From: Chaetorhynchus papuensis
Lineage: Eukaryota > Chordata > Aves > Passeriformes > Rhipiduridae
Assembly: GCA_013396525.1 (NCBI GenBank)
Contig: VWYX01000823.1
Coordinates: 1 to 64,000 of the forward strand
Direction of reading: 5' to 3'
Length of the DNA stretch: 64,000 nucleotides
Shown: positions 1 to 11,290 of the stretch, piece by piece
Numbering within the stretch: the stretch's first letter is position 1
Layout of the letters: each line of letters opens with the position of its first letter
Made by a program: the position numbers and the translations under genes
Notes under the pieces: model-generated
Seen by the model: the letters and a program-made list of their open reading frames with translations, nothing else
What the model was told of the DNA's origin: nothing
Database searches by the model: none

Positions 1-17
1 TTTTTGTTTGTTTGTTT
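1..17. repeat. T/G simple repeat (TTTG)n at the window edge
   Basis: TTTG units run from the first base and are followed by further T/G-rich sequence up to about 40, just before the CR1 tail at 47. Confidence 0.9.
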
Positions 18-46
18 GGGTTTTTTGGTTGTTTTTTTCTTTTAAC

Positions 47-225
47 AGTGTGGGTTAGTGAGCACTGGCACAGGTTGCCTAGGGGAATGGTGGAATCTCC
101 ATCCTTGGAGATGAGGTCTGGTCATGGGCCTAGGCAACTGCCTCTAGATGGCTCTGCTTGAGCAGAGGGGTTGGACCAGATGGCCGGCAGTAGCCTTTCC
201 ACACTCAGCTGTTCTCTGATTCTGT
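47..225 (+). mobile_element. CR1 LINE, 3' terminal fragment
   Basis: The segment reads as the end of CR1 ORF2 plus the 3'UTR in the sense direction. It has the characteristic TGAGCACTGGCACAGGTTGC, a cluster around TCCTTGGAGAT, then GCTTGAGCAGAGGGGTTGGAC, and ends with a repeated CTGATTCTGT motif typical of CR1 3' ends. It is strongly 5'-truncated, as nearly all CR1 copies are, and diverged. It lies in the sense orientation within the intron. It closely resembles the copy at 28588-28918 and may belong to the same subfamily. Confidence 0.88.
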
Positions 226-1225
226 AGACTGGGGCCCAGTATATCTTGAATTTGTTATTTGTTGGTCTGTATCTCATCAGATCTTTCACTAAATTTGGAA
301 GTTTGGGTGTTTCCTATGGGTGTAGAAACCTTCACTGCTTTCAAAATACATTTACACTGTTCTTCTTTCTAACCTGCTTTTGGTCTTGCTGGATTGTATG
401 AAAAGATGCAAGATATTAAAGTACTTACCACTTTTCTTACTACAAAATGAGAAACTAGAGCAGTATCTGCACTTCTGATACAAAAGGATTTGGCTTTTAG
501 TTTGGCAGCGCCTGTGTGTGTGAAGGTATATTTTTAAACTCAGTGTGTATTGCTCATTGCCCTCCTATTCATGTGCCCAAGTTTTGTGATTCACTGCTAT
601 CTCAATTCTTTATGTACCTTGATGTTGTTTCTTGAAAGATCTCTTCTGAGAGGTTCTTGTCATCCTCTTGAGGCTCTGGATTTATACAATGACTGAACTC
701 TTCAATCATCTCTCTACCTTCTTGGACTTACCTCCTTCTGAGGCTTCAGAAATGATCTTTTGTAACAACTTCTGTCATTTTCAACGTCAGAGCTCTTCCA
801 TTTCCTTGCATTTAATTTGATCTTCCTTTTTGCATGACCATTTAATATTTTATGCACAGTGTTATGCTCACCTCCTCTTAGCAAGTCCTCAGCTTTCATG
901 TTGGCCGCATTCATTTCAAGCTCTGTGCCCCCAACTTCCTTGAGCTCCTTTTAAACTTCAGTCTGTATAACTTATGTACTATTCTCTCATTTACTCATTT
1001 GTCTGGCTTCTGCACTGATGCTGTGGGAACTTGTGTTTGTTGTTCTCAAACAGGAGACTTTTTTTTGTTGAATAGTTGCTCCTAGTTGCCTAGCTGGAAA
1101 CTTTTGTTTTTGTCTGTTGAATGAAGTTTTAATAACTGATGGAAAAAGAGGTGGGTTCTAGAACAATCTTTAAATAACTTATATTGTCCTGTCACCCTAC
1201 TTTATGGCTAAACTGTCAAAATTGT

Positions 1226-1933
1226 AATAGGGTGGCACTGAAAAGCAATGTCATGGAAAGGGTCTTGGGGGTCCTGTTTGGTAGAATGCTGAACATGAGT
1301 CAGCAGTGTCCTGGCAGCCAGGAGGGCCAACCCTGTCCTGGGGTGCATCAGGCACAGCATCGCCAGCCGGGCAAGGGAGGGGATTGTCCCGCTCTGCTCT
1401 GTGCTGGTGTGGCCTCATCGCGAGTGCTGGGGACAGTTTTGGGTGCCACAATATAAAAAAGAGATTAAATTATTAGAGGGAGTCCAAAGGAGGGCAACAA
1501 GGATGGTGAAGGGCCTTGAGGGGAAGCCGAATGAGGAGTGGCTGAGGACACTTCGTCTGTTCAGCCTTGAGAAGAGGAGACTGAGGGGAGACCTCATTGC
1601 AGTTACAACTTGCTCGTGAGGGGAGGAGCGGGGGCAGGCACTGATCTCTGTGGTGACCAGTAACAAGACCCAATGGAAAGGCCTGAAGTTGTGTCAGGGA
1701 AGGTTTAGGTTGGATATCAGGAAAAGATTTTACTCCCAGTGAGTCGTTGGGCACTGAACAGGCTCCCCAGGGAAGTGGTCACGGCACCAAGCCTGACAGA
1801 GTTCAAGAAGCATTTGGACAATGCTCTCAGGCACAGGGTGTGACTATTGGGGATGTTCTGTGCCGGGCCAGGAGTTGAACTCGGTGATCCTGATGGGTCC
1901 CTTCCCACTCAGCATATTCTGTGATTCTGTGAT
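1226..1933 (+). mobile_element. CR1 LINE (CR1-J-like), 5'-truncated, about 700 bp
   Basis: This is the longest clear CR1 copy with a 3' end in the window. In broken frames it still encodes the C-terminal end of CR1 ORF2. The peptide QFWVPQYKKEIKLLEGVQRR followed by FSLEKRRLRGDLIAV (about 1443-1605) is the standard CR1 reverse transcriptase C-terminus. Downstream are the typical phrases GGATATCAGGAAAAG, AACAGGCTCCCCAGGGAAGT and GAGTTCAAGAAGCATTTGGA. It ends in a tandem TGATTCTG motif. The wording resembles the CR1-J group of birds. The short frames across it on both strands are relics of the element, not genes. It is truncated at the 5' end, which is normal for this family, and carries frameshifts. 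Confidence 0.93.
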
Positions 1934-4900
1934 GTGTAGTTTTTAGACCTGCTTTTGTGGCTGAGTTAGTGGCATGATTAGTAGAGATAGAAGTTGAGCT
2001 GTGAACTTGTTTCTTCCAAGTCCTTGTTTCAGTTTTTTTTCCCCACATGGAGAGTAGGTTACGAAATAACCTAGCAGTCAACCTGCAGAAAATTTTGTGA
2101 TTTCATGTACTATTTGTAGGGCTATCTTCATTTTAGCACTCCTGCGGAGTTTAATCTTATTCTTATCCATTGCCTTTTAACAGCACATTGTGAGAATATT
2201 TAGGAGAAACAACAGAGCCTGTGATATCTATATAAGATTTTTCTAAAGATAAGCACTAGCAGTGTCTTGGAAAAGGTATTGTTTTCAGAAGCAGCATTGT
2301 AAGACCAAATACCCATAAAAAATAATCAAAGTGAATAATTTATTTTTAGACTCCTCAGCTGTGTTCTTGAAGTCAGAGAACTTGCTTGCTGGCATTTTAT
2401 TATTGGTATAGTTATGAAAATATTTATTAATTTCAAGTACATGATTCCATCCCTCATCCTCTAATTTTTTATATTCAAATGGTATAACTCCTTGTCACCT
2501 GTGCAATTGGTCAGAAGTTCGCTCAGCGTACTGCAGGAATACTGAAGCTTGCAGCCTATAAGCTGAAATATGAAATAGCTTTGGTGTTCTGTGGATGTTT
2601 TAACTTATCTACTGATGAAAACCTATACAGCATTTCATGAAACTGTTGATTCTTCTCATGGTTTCAGAAATGTCTTGTGAACTGAAATGGAAATGGTCTT
2701 GGTAGCTTCAGTTATATAAAGTGATCTGCGTATGTAGGGCTGTTTGCTCTCCGCTGCATTGCCCATGCCAAGGAAGGATGAAAAAGACATTAAGCAACTG
2801 TGACTTTTCACAGCTACCTGTTGTCACCTCTCCAGTAAAGAACAGAAGAACTCCTTTTCCGTGGAGAATAAGAGGAAATTTAAAGACACTTTTGTTTAGA
2901 TTATGTTTTGTTTCGTTTGGAAACTGAAGGACAGAGAGCGTAATAGAGACTGATCTTTTCTCCCCTACATTTCTTTCCTTTTTCTATCCAGTTCACTGCT
3001 GGTAAAGCATGGAAAAGATTCCTCTTGGCAGTGAATGTGAAGTTTTTGAAATCAGAGATGCACAAGGCTTTTCTAGGCTGGGTATGTACAGAGAGAGAGG
3101 TTAATTTAATAGAAGAAATTTAATAAATGGCATGGCCAGGTAGACCACATCTAATTGTGAATCTTCATGCTCTGCCATTATTTGAGGTTAGGCTAAATGC
3201 TGCCGTTAATAGCTTAATGCTGCCAATCCTACCCTGAAGAGTACAGGAAAGGATGTCCACTTGAGGCTTCTTGCATTCTCAATAACTTGCACCTAATAAT
3301 TATCAAGTTCCCATCTTTCCTTTCTAAAATTAGCTATTATTAAATTAGCTATTTATTAATAAAGAATATGGAAGGCAGAAAATGAAAAGAAATATGCATA
3401 GATCAGACTTGATTGTGAGCTGTTTAGCATTTTGTCCCCTACTCTTCTCCTTTGTTATGGCATTACTTAATGAGTTTTGGAGGGTGGGATTGGTTTTAAT
3501 TTCACAGTGATTTATACTGATTTAGGAGAGGTTTGTCCACTTCCTTGTCAGAAAAATATTATATTTATAGGAATGTTTAGATTATTTGACTGCAATTAAC
3601 AGCACCAACAAAAGCCCTACAACTAAAATATAATAATGTTAGTTTAGGAATAAATTACCATATTTCCTATTTTGCTGTTGGAGTTTATATCCTGTTGGTG
3701 CTATTGGATGTGACTTGTAGTTCCATGTTCAAGTTACCAAGCTAAGAGGGTGATTAAAACTTCCTGATATTAAGAACTAGTCTAGAAAAATTTAAAAAAC
3801 TTTTGCAGGTAGTTGAGTTTACTTCACTTTAACTGCTGCTACTTGAAATCAGTTGTTTTGTGTGATTATTTCTAAGATATAATAATTTAATTTATAATAT
3901 ATTCCAAGATATAATAAGATACCACTCTAAGGAAGATAAATATTCTTAGTACTTAGTGTGACTTCCCCCTGTAGTGGAGAATCTGTAATTCTCCTTAAGT
4001 GCAGCTCTTTTCATGGTTATTTTTTTAACATTAAATAGTGCCTCTTATCTTCTGCCTTTTTAGATGTCATAGGTTAATTAAGGTTGTTTCAGTGTTACAT
4101 TTCAGTAGATAGTACTTAACATAAGCATTTTAACATAAGTCATTAAAATTTATTCTCAAACTGCATTAACATCAATTCTTGGTATAGTCTTAATAGGTGT
4201 TTGAATGTTCTGCAGTCAAAGTGTTTTAAAATGCTCATAACAGAAATAACGTAGTGCCTTTAGGAGATGAAAACATCCTGTACTTCAAGGTGTGCTATAA
4301 TATAAACAGGTAAATTAATGTGGTAGGTGGGTTATTTTTAAAAGCAGAACTTTTACCTGGATATATATGACTGAAAAGAGACCTGCTATAGCACCTTTAT
4401 ACTCTTCAACCTTTGAATTCACCTCTCAATGGGAGAAGAAAAAATAAAATTTTCACAGGACTTTTACCTGACATGACAGATCAACATAATTTTGTATTGG
4501 GTTCTTGCCATGGAGCTATCTACTTTGATAGATTTAGAGCTATTCATTATGCTTTTACAGCAGGTGGTGGAAAAAAATAAAAGCATGCTCTCAAATAAAA
4601 AGAACCCATTGTTCCAACTAGTCATTTGAGCTGAATGAGAAAAGAGTATTCCATCCTTGATGCGACACCTTCACACATGGAAGTTCCAAAAGAAACCATT
4701 GATAACTGAGCCCTGTGTACAGGAGAAATTGTGCTGACAAAACTTGGTTGTGTGCCTCTAGTAGAACTCTTCTCTCATGCTCTTGGTTTGGTTTTTCTTT
4801 TTCCTCCTGATCTGCTTGTTCCTAGTGGATGAGTTTCCGGGCTCACAACCAGCTCCTTAAAATGGAGGGGCATGAACTTTGAGATATTACTGGTGTGTTT

Positions 4901-5601
4901 TGCATTCTGCATAACACCAGAAGTGGTCAGATGCAAAAACAGATCTCACAACTAAACTGTAAACTTTGATGCTTTCAACTGTCTTTCTATACATGCCATT
5001 CTGTGCCTGAAAAAAATCCTTTGCCATGCTGATAGGTTATGGTACTAAGTAACGAAGAATACTTCTAAAATCTAAATATTAAAACTGCCATACACAATTT
5101 TTACATGCTATTTGGGAATAGTATCTTTTAGCTAGAAGTCAGTAGATCTCCAGTGCACCATCCCTATAATGCTATTCATAATAAATGAGTATCTTAAATT
5201 TAATTTAATGTTGTTGTGCAACTGCCTGTTTCTATTCTAAATAGTAGAAGTAAATAATCTCTAGGAAGTGCAGTGAGAACATTGGAATTTTTAGATAAAG
5301 ATCAGTTAATCAAACCCAGAATCAGTTTTTTCTTTCTGTCCTGAGCTGATGAGCTGGGAGGCCACAGTAAAGTTGTACTGGGCATCCATTTATCAGTGGG
5401 AGTTATTGACACATGCTTCTTCTAGTCTTAAGCTTATTTATGTTTTAACCTGGTGGAGAAAAGATCTGTTTAGCTCTTCTTTCCTAGGTCGTGATAAAAG
5501 GAGGTAGGATAAATCCAAATCATGGGTCAATGGCAGTACCAAGTGTTGCTGCTAAGGAGTTATCATTATAATTTCAAAACTATGCAACTTGTCTTTAAAT
5601 T

Positions 5602-5619
5602 TAAATAAATAAATAAATA
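5602..5619. repeat. (AAAT)n microsatellite
   Basis: Four consecutive AAAT units lie within AT-rich intron, about 30 bases upstream of the solo LTR. Confidence 0.9.
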
Positions 5620-5650
5620 TTTTAAAATAGCTTTCTATAGATACTTTGGG

Positions 5651-6030
5651 TTTGTGTGGCAAGGTTTCGGTGGCTGGGGGGTTACAGGAGTGGCTTCTGC
5701 TAAGAACTGCCAGAAGTGTCTGACAGAGCCAGTGCCAGGCTCCAAGACAGACCCCAGCTGAGTCTGTCAGAGACAGTAGTAGTGCCTCTGGGATAACAGA
5801 TTTAAGGGGAAAATTTTTCTTTCTGATGAAATGGTCTTTAAGATTTGATATTATTTTTCATTACCCTACTCTGATTTGATTGCTGATAAATTGAGTGTGG
5901 TTTGCCCATGATGGTAATTGGTGAGTAACCCACAGGTCTTTCAAAATATGTTTCTTCCCCCTGAGGAGTGGATTGATAGAGCAGCTTTGGTGGGCACATG
6001 GTGTCCAGCCGGGGTCAATCCCCCACAACA
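5651..6030 (+). mobile_element. Solo LTR of a bird endogenous retrovirus (ERVL-like)
   Basis: The segment of about 380 bp begins TGTGGCAAGGTTTCGG and ends around GGGTCAATCCCCCACAACA, compatible with a TG to CA long terminal repeat in the + orientation. The internal phrases GTCTGACAGAGCCAGTGCCA, CTCCAAGACAGACCCC, GGGATAACAGATTTAAG (TATA-like) and GGTGGGCACATGGTGTCCAG match an LTR family I recall as abundant in bird genomes. No retroviral internal sequence flanks it, so it is probably a solo LTR left by recombination. The exact ends are uncertain by a few bases, and I found no clean target-site duplication. The family name is from memory. Confidence 0.72.
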
Positions 6031-9000
6031 TGTGTAAGTTGATGTGTAAGTTTTGACAATGTAATCTTTATTAAATCTTCATTACATTTTGTTTAATTTT
6101 GGGTATTTTATGATTAATTTTGAGATTAAATTTAGGTTAATCTTGATGACCTTGTTATTAAACAGAACTTTAATTATTTTCTGAGAGTTCAGTGTGGGAT
6201 ATTAATCTTTCTTTTTATAATGAACATTTAAGATTCCTTATCTTTCATAAATGAAAATGGACATGTAGGCAGGAAAATTTTGAGGCTCGTATGATTTATC
6301 ACTCATCTTTTAGAAGGACGTTGAAGGGGAGTGTGTGAGTTCTCGGTCTGTTTAAGCTGAAGTTGATAACCTAGTGAAGCTTATGAGAAAAGATAATGGA
6401 TACAGTGAATTGTTGTTTTGCTTCATTTTTGTGAAATGTGAATGTTTCCCAAATACTTCACAAGCAACTGAGCAGATTTGATTGATCCAAAATACAATTA
6501 CTATTTTGACAAAATAATCAGAGATATTTAACATTCTGTCTTCTCAGCTTTCTATTCCAGCTGTTGGTGAGGTGTTTGTTTCTGACGGACAACCTGTTTT
6601 TTTCTTTTTGCTTGTCTTTGATTGTTGACGGTGACTTGATGGCTGCTGCCACCTCTGCAGGTGTGGCAAATCATGACTCTGGTTGATGCTGTCCCATCCA
6701 GCTATTCTGGGCCATGTCCTGAGGGCAGTGCTGTTTGAAGGGAGGAGATTCTACTGACTGCCTTCCATCCCAGTCCCTCAGCCCACAACAGGCTGCTGTG
6801 GTCAGACCAGTCTGGTGTATTACTCTGATCACTGCTGCTGCTGCTGTCTTTTTCCAGAAGCATGATAATATAAATCTAAGGTAAACGTGGCTTTAGGTAC
6901 TGCAAGATCCAAGAGCATTTGAATGTCAGCACTGTGTGCTTCCAGCCAGCAGATTTAGCAGAGGTGCACAAATCACTGTGGCAGGATATGTGTGTTGGTA
7001 GCTATGGACAAATTCCAGTGGCAGGGTAATATTGAAGAAAAATTTTGAGTTATGCATCAGTGGTAGCTAAAGGAATTTGGTGGTGATAGGTAATGGGGCA
7101 GTGGTTGGTAGAGAAGTACCATTTTATTGAGTTTTGGGGGAAGCTACAAATGGCTTAGTAGGAGATTTCTGGCTAGTCATGTGTAAGATATTAGCGGACT
7201 GTTGTCAAAACGTTAGGCAACAAATATGAATGAGTATTTGAGTTCAGCTGCTGAATTTCATTGGAAGGTAGTGAATGTTCATCAAGCTGATCCACTGTCT
7301 TCCCTGAGCAATGCTGTTATATTATTGTGGACTGACCCAGTAGCTGAATTAGGGTGCTAATAAGTCCTGGCTTACTGTGTGCTTTTGTCAGATGTGGTTT
7401 TACATTTGAGTGGTTTAAGATTTGATTTAAAATGTATACAGATTTGAACAAATGACTGGGAACAAAATATATCACTGCAGGTTTCACCCACCCACCACCT
7501 CTTTTCCTTGTGTTTTCCACACAGCAAGTTGCACTAGGTTTGTCTCTTACTGCCTGGAGTTACTGAAATAGCATGTAGGCAATTAAAACAGAGAAGGAGA
7601 GGTCTAAATTTGCTCATGTTTTAAGTCTTAAGTCTGCAGGGGGTTTGAAATGCTTGGCCTGTCTTGTGTAGTACTGGATAAAACACTACAGCATTAGTTG
7701 TTTACCCGCTTGAAAAGTCTTGGTATGTTGGTGAGAGGTGAGGTGGCAGTGTGTTCCACGAGAGGAAGACATTGGTTCCAGCAGTTGTTAGAAGGTTGAT
7801 TTTGTAGTGGGTTGATAATCTGCCCTGATAAACTTTGCTCATGTGTATATGATAAATGCCCACTTGCTTGTTCTGTGGGTGCAACCATGAGGTTGGGATT
7901 GCTTGCTGTGTATTAAAAGGCGAGTTGTTATTGCTAATCAGAACCCTGATAACTAAAATTAATAGTGGGTACAAAGACAAGCAATTAAGGACATTCATCT
8001 TCTAAATGAGTCTAAAAGATTCATTGGTAGTTTAAATTTATATACTGAGGGCACTTAAACCATTAAAAAGGGTAATGGGTGCCCTGCAGGCATGTGCTTC
8101 AAAGCCATATGTCATTTTGGTGCTGGGACAGCAGACTGATAACTTCCCTTTAAGGGAAACTGCTATTCATTTATCAATAAATTGTTGAAAGAAATGTACA
8201 TTTTTTTGCTGTAGAGTGCTCATAGAAGTGTAATGTAAGTTAAATCAAAATGCAAGATTTATATTCTAAGTCTTTTTGGCTTTATCGTAATAGATGTTAA
8301 TTAGAAAAGTCTCTCACTGGTAACAGAGGGCACTGGAGCTGAGTTTTGAAAAGTATGAATATTTCTCTGACACACAAATATTTCTCTCGTGCCTTGCAGT
8401 CTTTGACAGTGACACTGATGTAGTAGCCAGCAGGGAATGAGATGTTGGGGCTTTTTTGCTGCTGCTGTTGATGCTCTGCTCATGTTGCCACAGGGTGATG
8501 TTTGAGCAAGTTTTGTTAATACAGAGTTGAACATGAAGTTTTAAGGGTTTATGGTACAAGGATTTAGCACGAATTTTGCTTCAGTGTAGAATTTTCTTTC
8601 TTTGTCCTTGCCAGCTGGAACATTGGTTAACAGATTAATTCTGGGGGTGCCTGGGTATGTACCTGGCAATGGGTTTTGGTGATGTAGAATTATCTAAAAC
8701 TTGGTTTTGTCATTCATTCAAAATGATAAATACTCTTGCAGATTTGTGGGAACTATTTGAGTTATCCCTAACTGAAGATGCAACATGATCTCTTGGCGTG
8801 GGACACAGTGCAGATTTGTTTATGGAATTTAGTAAAAGGAAATTCCTCTTCCCTAAATATGAACACTGTTTGTGCAAACTCTCTGCCTGTTACCTGATTC
8901 TTGAATATTCTGTTTTGGGTAGGTTAAAAACATTTTCATTCTCAATTTGGTGACACACATGCCCATTCCTCCTTTCCTTTTTCTCTGGCCTTTCTGAGTT

Positions 9001-10450
9001 CCACACTGTGTATGTCTTGTACAGAGGGCAGGAATGAGCACAGGATGTAGTTTTGATGGTCCTCAATCTCCCCTTTCCCACCTCCAGCCCATTTGCCTCT
9101 GGAGTGGATGTGAGCTGGTGTGACCCAGGCAGGCACGGAGGAGTGTTGCCTGTTTGTGCTGTGGTGGTGACTCATCATAGGGCAACACTGGAATTTATTG
9201 TAATAAGGGGTTTTTGTTTGCTCTTGCACTACTTGTCCCATATTTTGTATTTAAAAGTCAGACAACAAAGTTAATACAAACACTCTGTTATTGTAGAAGT
9301 GTCTTAGCAAAAGGAACTTTTGTTGTGATGAGTGTTGTTATTTGGATTGATGTGCCTGAATTACTGAGGACAGGGAGAAGAGGGTGCAAGAAATATCTCC
9401 ACTGACTTTCAAAAATTGTCTGTAGTCTAGTTCTTGAGTTCTTATATAACTTTTCTGGATTAAAAAATACCGCTTAAATAATGATGAATGCACTGAGTTT
9501 TCTCTTTCACTCTCTCCTGGTATTGCCTTTTGTTTTTGAGCAGGAGGAGAAAACTCTAAGGCTGTGTGCCATGAATAGAGATAACAGCTGCTGCAGAATT
9601 GTATGCATGACATCTGTATTTTCTTGCCTTTATGCTCTGCTTTCTCCTTTGACCAGGCTCTTTTGATTTCTTTGTTTCTTCCTTCTCAAACCTTGATCTT
9701 TTTCTGTGATTGTCATGCTTTCTTTCTCTCTTTTCCCAGCCTATTTAATGGCCTTGAGTTAAGAATGGACTAAAAAACTTTCTGAATAAGACAGGGCAGA
9801 CATTACTGTTCTACATGGGAATTCTGTCTTTTTTTTTTTTTGTCTCCCATCGTTTACATTCCTCCCATTTTTCTTTCTCTCTGTCACTTCTCCTCGCAAC
9901 TTTTGTTGTAAGTTTTTCATATCTGTTGTTTGTGTGACCCTGAAAAAATGCTAAACTGATTTAGTAAATCAAGATTACCCAATTCATTCTGCAGCAATTA
10001 TTTAATTTCTAAGTCATTTTAATTAATTTTTCTGACTGTTTTGGACTCAGTATTTATCCTTGTTGTCAGTGTTTGTCAGACTGCTTATGCTTTCAATGCC
10101 ATTGGAGTTTTTGATTTTCATCTTTGAGCTTGGTCCATAATTTTAAGTTTCCCCCGTGGTTAGATAGCAGGTTGCTTTTTGTCACGCAGACGCTGAGACA
10201 GGTTTCACTTGGATTGGTGACTTCAGGCTATGATTTGCTCTGAAAGAAGGTGCTCTTGGGGGAAATTGGTTGTGTGGAGTAGGGACGTTTTTACCAAAAA
10301 GAATGGAACACTGATGGGTGAGGTGTTTGCAGGTTTTAGCTTTGTAAAAGCAAGCCTGTGAACTGTGGTACACGACTGTGTGGGCACTGCAGTGTGGTGG
10401 GCGCCAAAAAACCACTTCTTCTTGACTCTTGAAAGATCTCTGCTTTTAAA

Positions 10451-10480
10451 TAAACTAATAGCAAGTCTCTTCTCTAGGAG
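10451..10480 (+). promoter_or_regulatory. PTPRK: Splice acceptor region with tandem AG (NAGNAG type)
   Basis: A branch-point-like TAAACTAAT (10451-10459) is followed by a short pyrimidine stretch (TCTCTTCTCT) and then TAGGAG at 10475-10480, which offers two AG acceptors three bases apart. Use of TAG gives exon start 10478 and two glycines before the first MAM cysteine, as I recall for mammalian PTPRK. Use of the weaker GAG would start at 10481 and drop one codon. TAG is preferred here because GAG is generally a poor acceptor. The branch site is an inference from sequence similarity. Confidence 0.75.
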
Positions 10481-10600
10481 GGTGCACGTTCGATGATGGT
10501 CCTGGGCCCTGTGACTACCACCAAGACCTGTACGATGATTTCGACTGGGTGCACGTCAGCGCTCAAGAGCCTCACTATTTGCCACCTGAGATGCCTCAAG
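10478..10600 (+). CDS. PTPRK: PTPRK coding exon (start of MAM domain), internal exon of 123 bp
   Basis: This exon encodes the N-terminal end of the mature ectodomain of receptor-type protein tyrosine phosphatase kappa, a single-pass type IIb receptor phosphatase. In this family the extracellular MAM, Ig and fibronectin III domains mediate homophilic cell-cell adhesion, and the cytoplasmic part dephosphorylates junctional and receptor substrates. The exon starts with the last two bases of a split codon, followed by 40 whole codons beginning GCTFDDGPGPCDYH and ending PPEMPQ, then the first base of a glycine codon. Visible MAM features are the first two conserved cysteines (whole-codon residues 2 and 11) and the acidic-aromatic stretch DLYDDFDWVHV. 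The wording YHQDLYDDF and SAQEPHYLPPEMPQ matches my recollection of PTPRK rather than PTPRM, PTPRT or PTPRU. Flanking splice sites are AG (10476-10477) and GTGAGA (10601-10606). The exon is phase 1 at both ends, so skipping it would keep the frame. The upstream exon with the signal peptide is outside the window. Confidence 0.96.
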
Positions 10601-10606
10601 GTGAGA
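10601..10606 (+). promoter_or_regulatory. PTPRK: Splice donor of the first MAM exon
   Basis: The exon ends CAAG and the intron begins GTGAGA, a good match to the vertebrate donor consensus (AAG followed by GTRAGN). It cuts after the first base of a glycine codon, which the next exon completes with GA. Confidence 0.93.
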
Positions 10607-11056
10607 AACCTCACAGATTTTGAAGGATAAGTTTCTTTATAAAGTTGGAGCCTCACTGAATATGGCCTCAAGGCCATGCTCTGAGATCCCCATTCTAACC
10701 TTGATAAAGGAGGTAATAAAAAGAAACAAAACTAATAAATATAACGGTCTTGGTAATTGAGAAGCCTTCTTAGATCAAATCCCCCTTTAAAGCTGGGATA
10801 AGGCATAAGGAAGGGAGAAAGGAAGCCACAATTTCCCCTTTATTTTGTGTGGAATTCCTGTTGACTTTAAGTCAAATTCCATGTTTTATATGACAGCTAA
10901 TGTATCGATTCAATTATTGAGGTAGGCACTAGAAGAAATGGTGAAAAAAAGGGATACATGCAAAAACCCTATCACTGATTCCTTCCCTCCCCTCCCCTCA
11001 ACCTCCCATCATCTGAAGGTAATCAGAAAAGCTTTGATTTATGGAAATATTGCTGT

Positions 11057-11290
11057 TGTTAATGACTATTTAGGACAGGTAATGAATAACTGAAGAGGCA
11101 CAGCCTACATGACCTTGCCTGCTCACCTTTGATGAACAGCTTAATCGGTGCTTCCCAGACAGCATGATACGCTGAGAGAATGAAAGCATTTGAAATTCAG
11201 CTACATTTTCCAATTAATAATACATTAAGTAATTAATCATGCAGAGGAGGAAAAAAGGTCATGGCTATTTTATTTGTATCTAAAAAGGTT
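11057..11290. promoter_or_regulatory. Candidate conserved non-coding element
   Basis: Unique intronic sequence about 0.5 kb downstream of the first MAM exon. It contains CCTTTGATG (TCF/LEF-like, about 11127-11135), CCAATTAATAATAC and GTAATTAATCATGCA (homeodomain-type cores, about 11210-11242). Motif presence is direct. A regulatory role is inference only. Confidence 0.25.

Larger units (their letters stand above)
1..10477 (+). other. PTPRK: PTPRK intron upstream of the first MAM exon (partial)
   Basis: This is the 3' end of the intron that, in this family, separates the signal-peptide exon from the first MAM exon. Its 5' end is outside the window. It is AT-rich and holds a short T/G simple repeat (1-17), two CR1 LINE 3' ends (47-225 and 1226-1933), an AAAT tract (5602-5619) and a solo LTR (5651-6030). 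Between 1934 and 5650, and between 6031 and 10450, I see no exon, RNA gene or recognisable repeat. Reading frames of up to about 100 codons occur on both strands but match nothing I know and have no gene-like context. Confidence 0.9.

Noticed and set aside
1184..1456. 90-codon frame starting MSCHPTLWLNCQNC
   Set aside because: It is the CR1 ORF2 region read in the wrong frame. The genuine CR1 peptide appears in the adjacent frame from about 1443.
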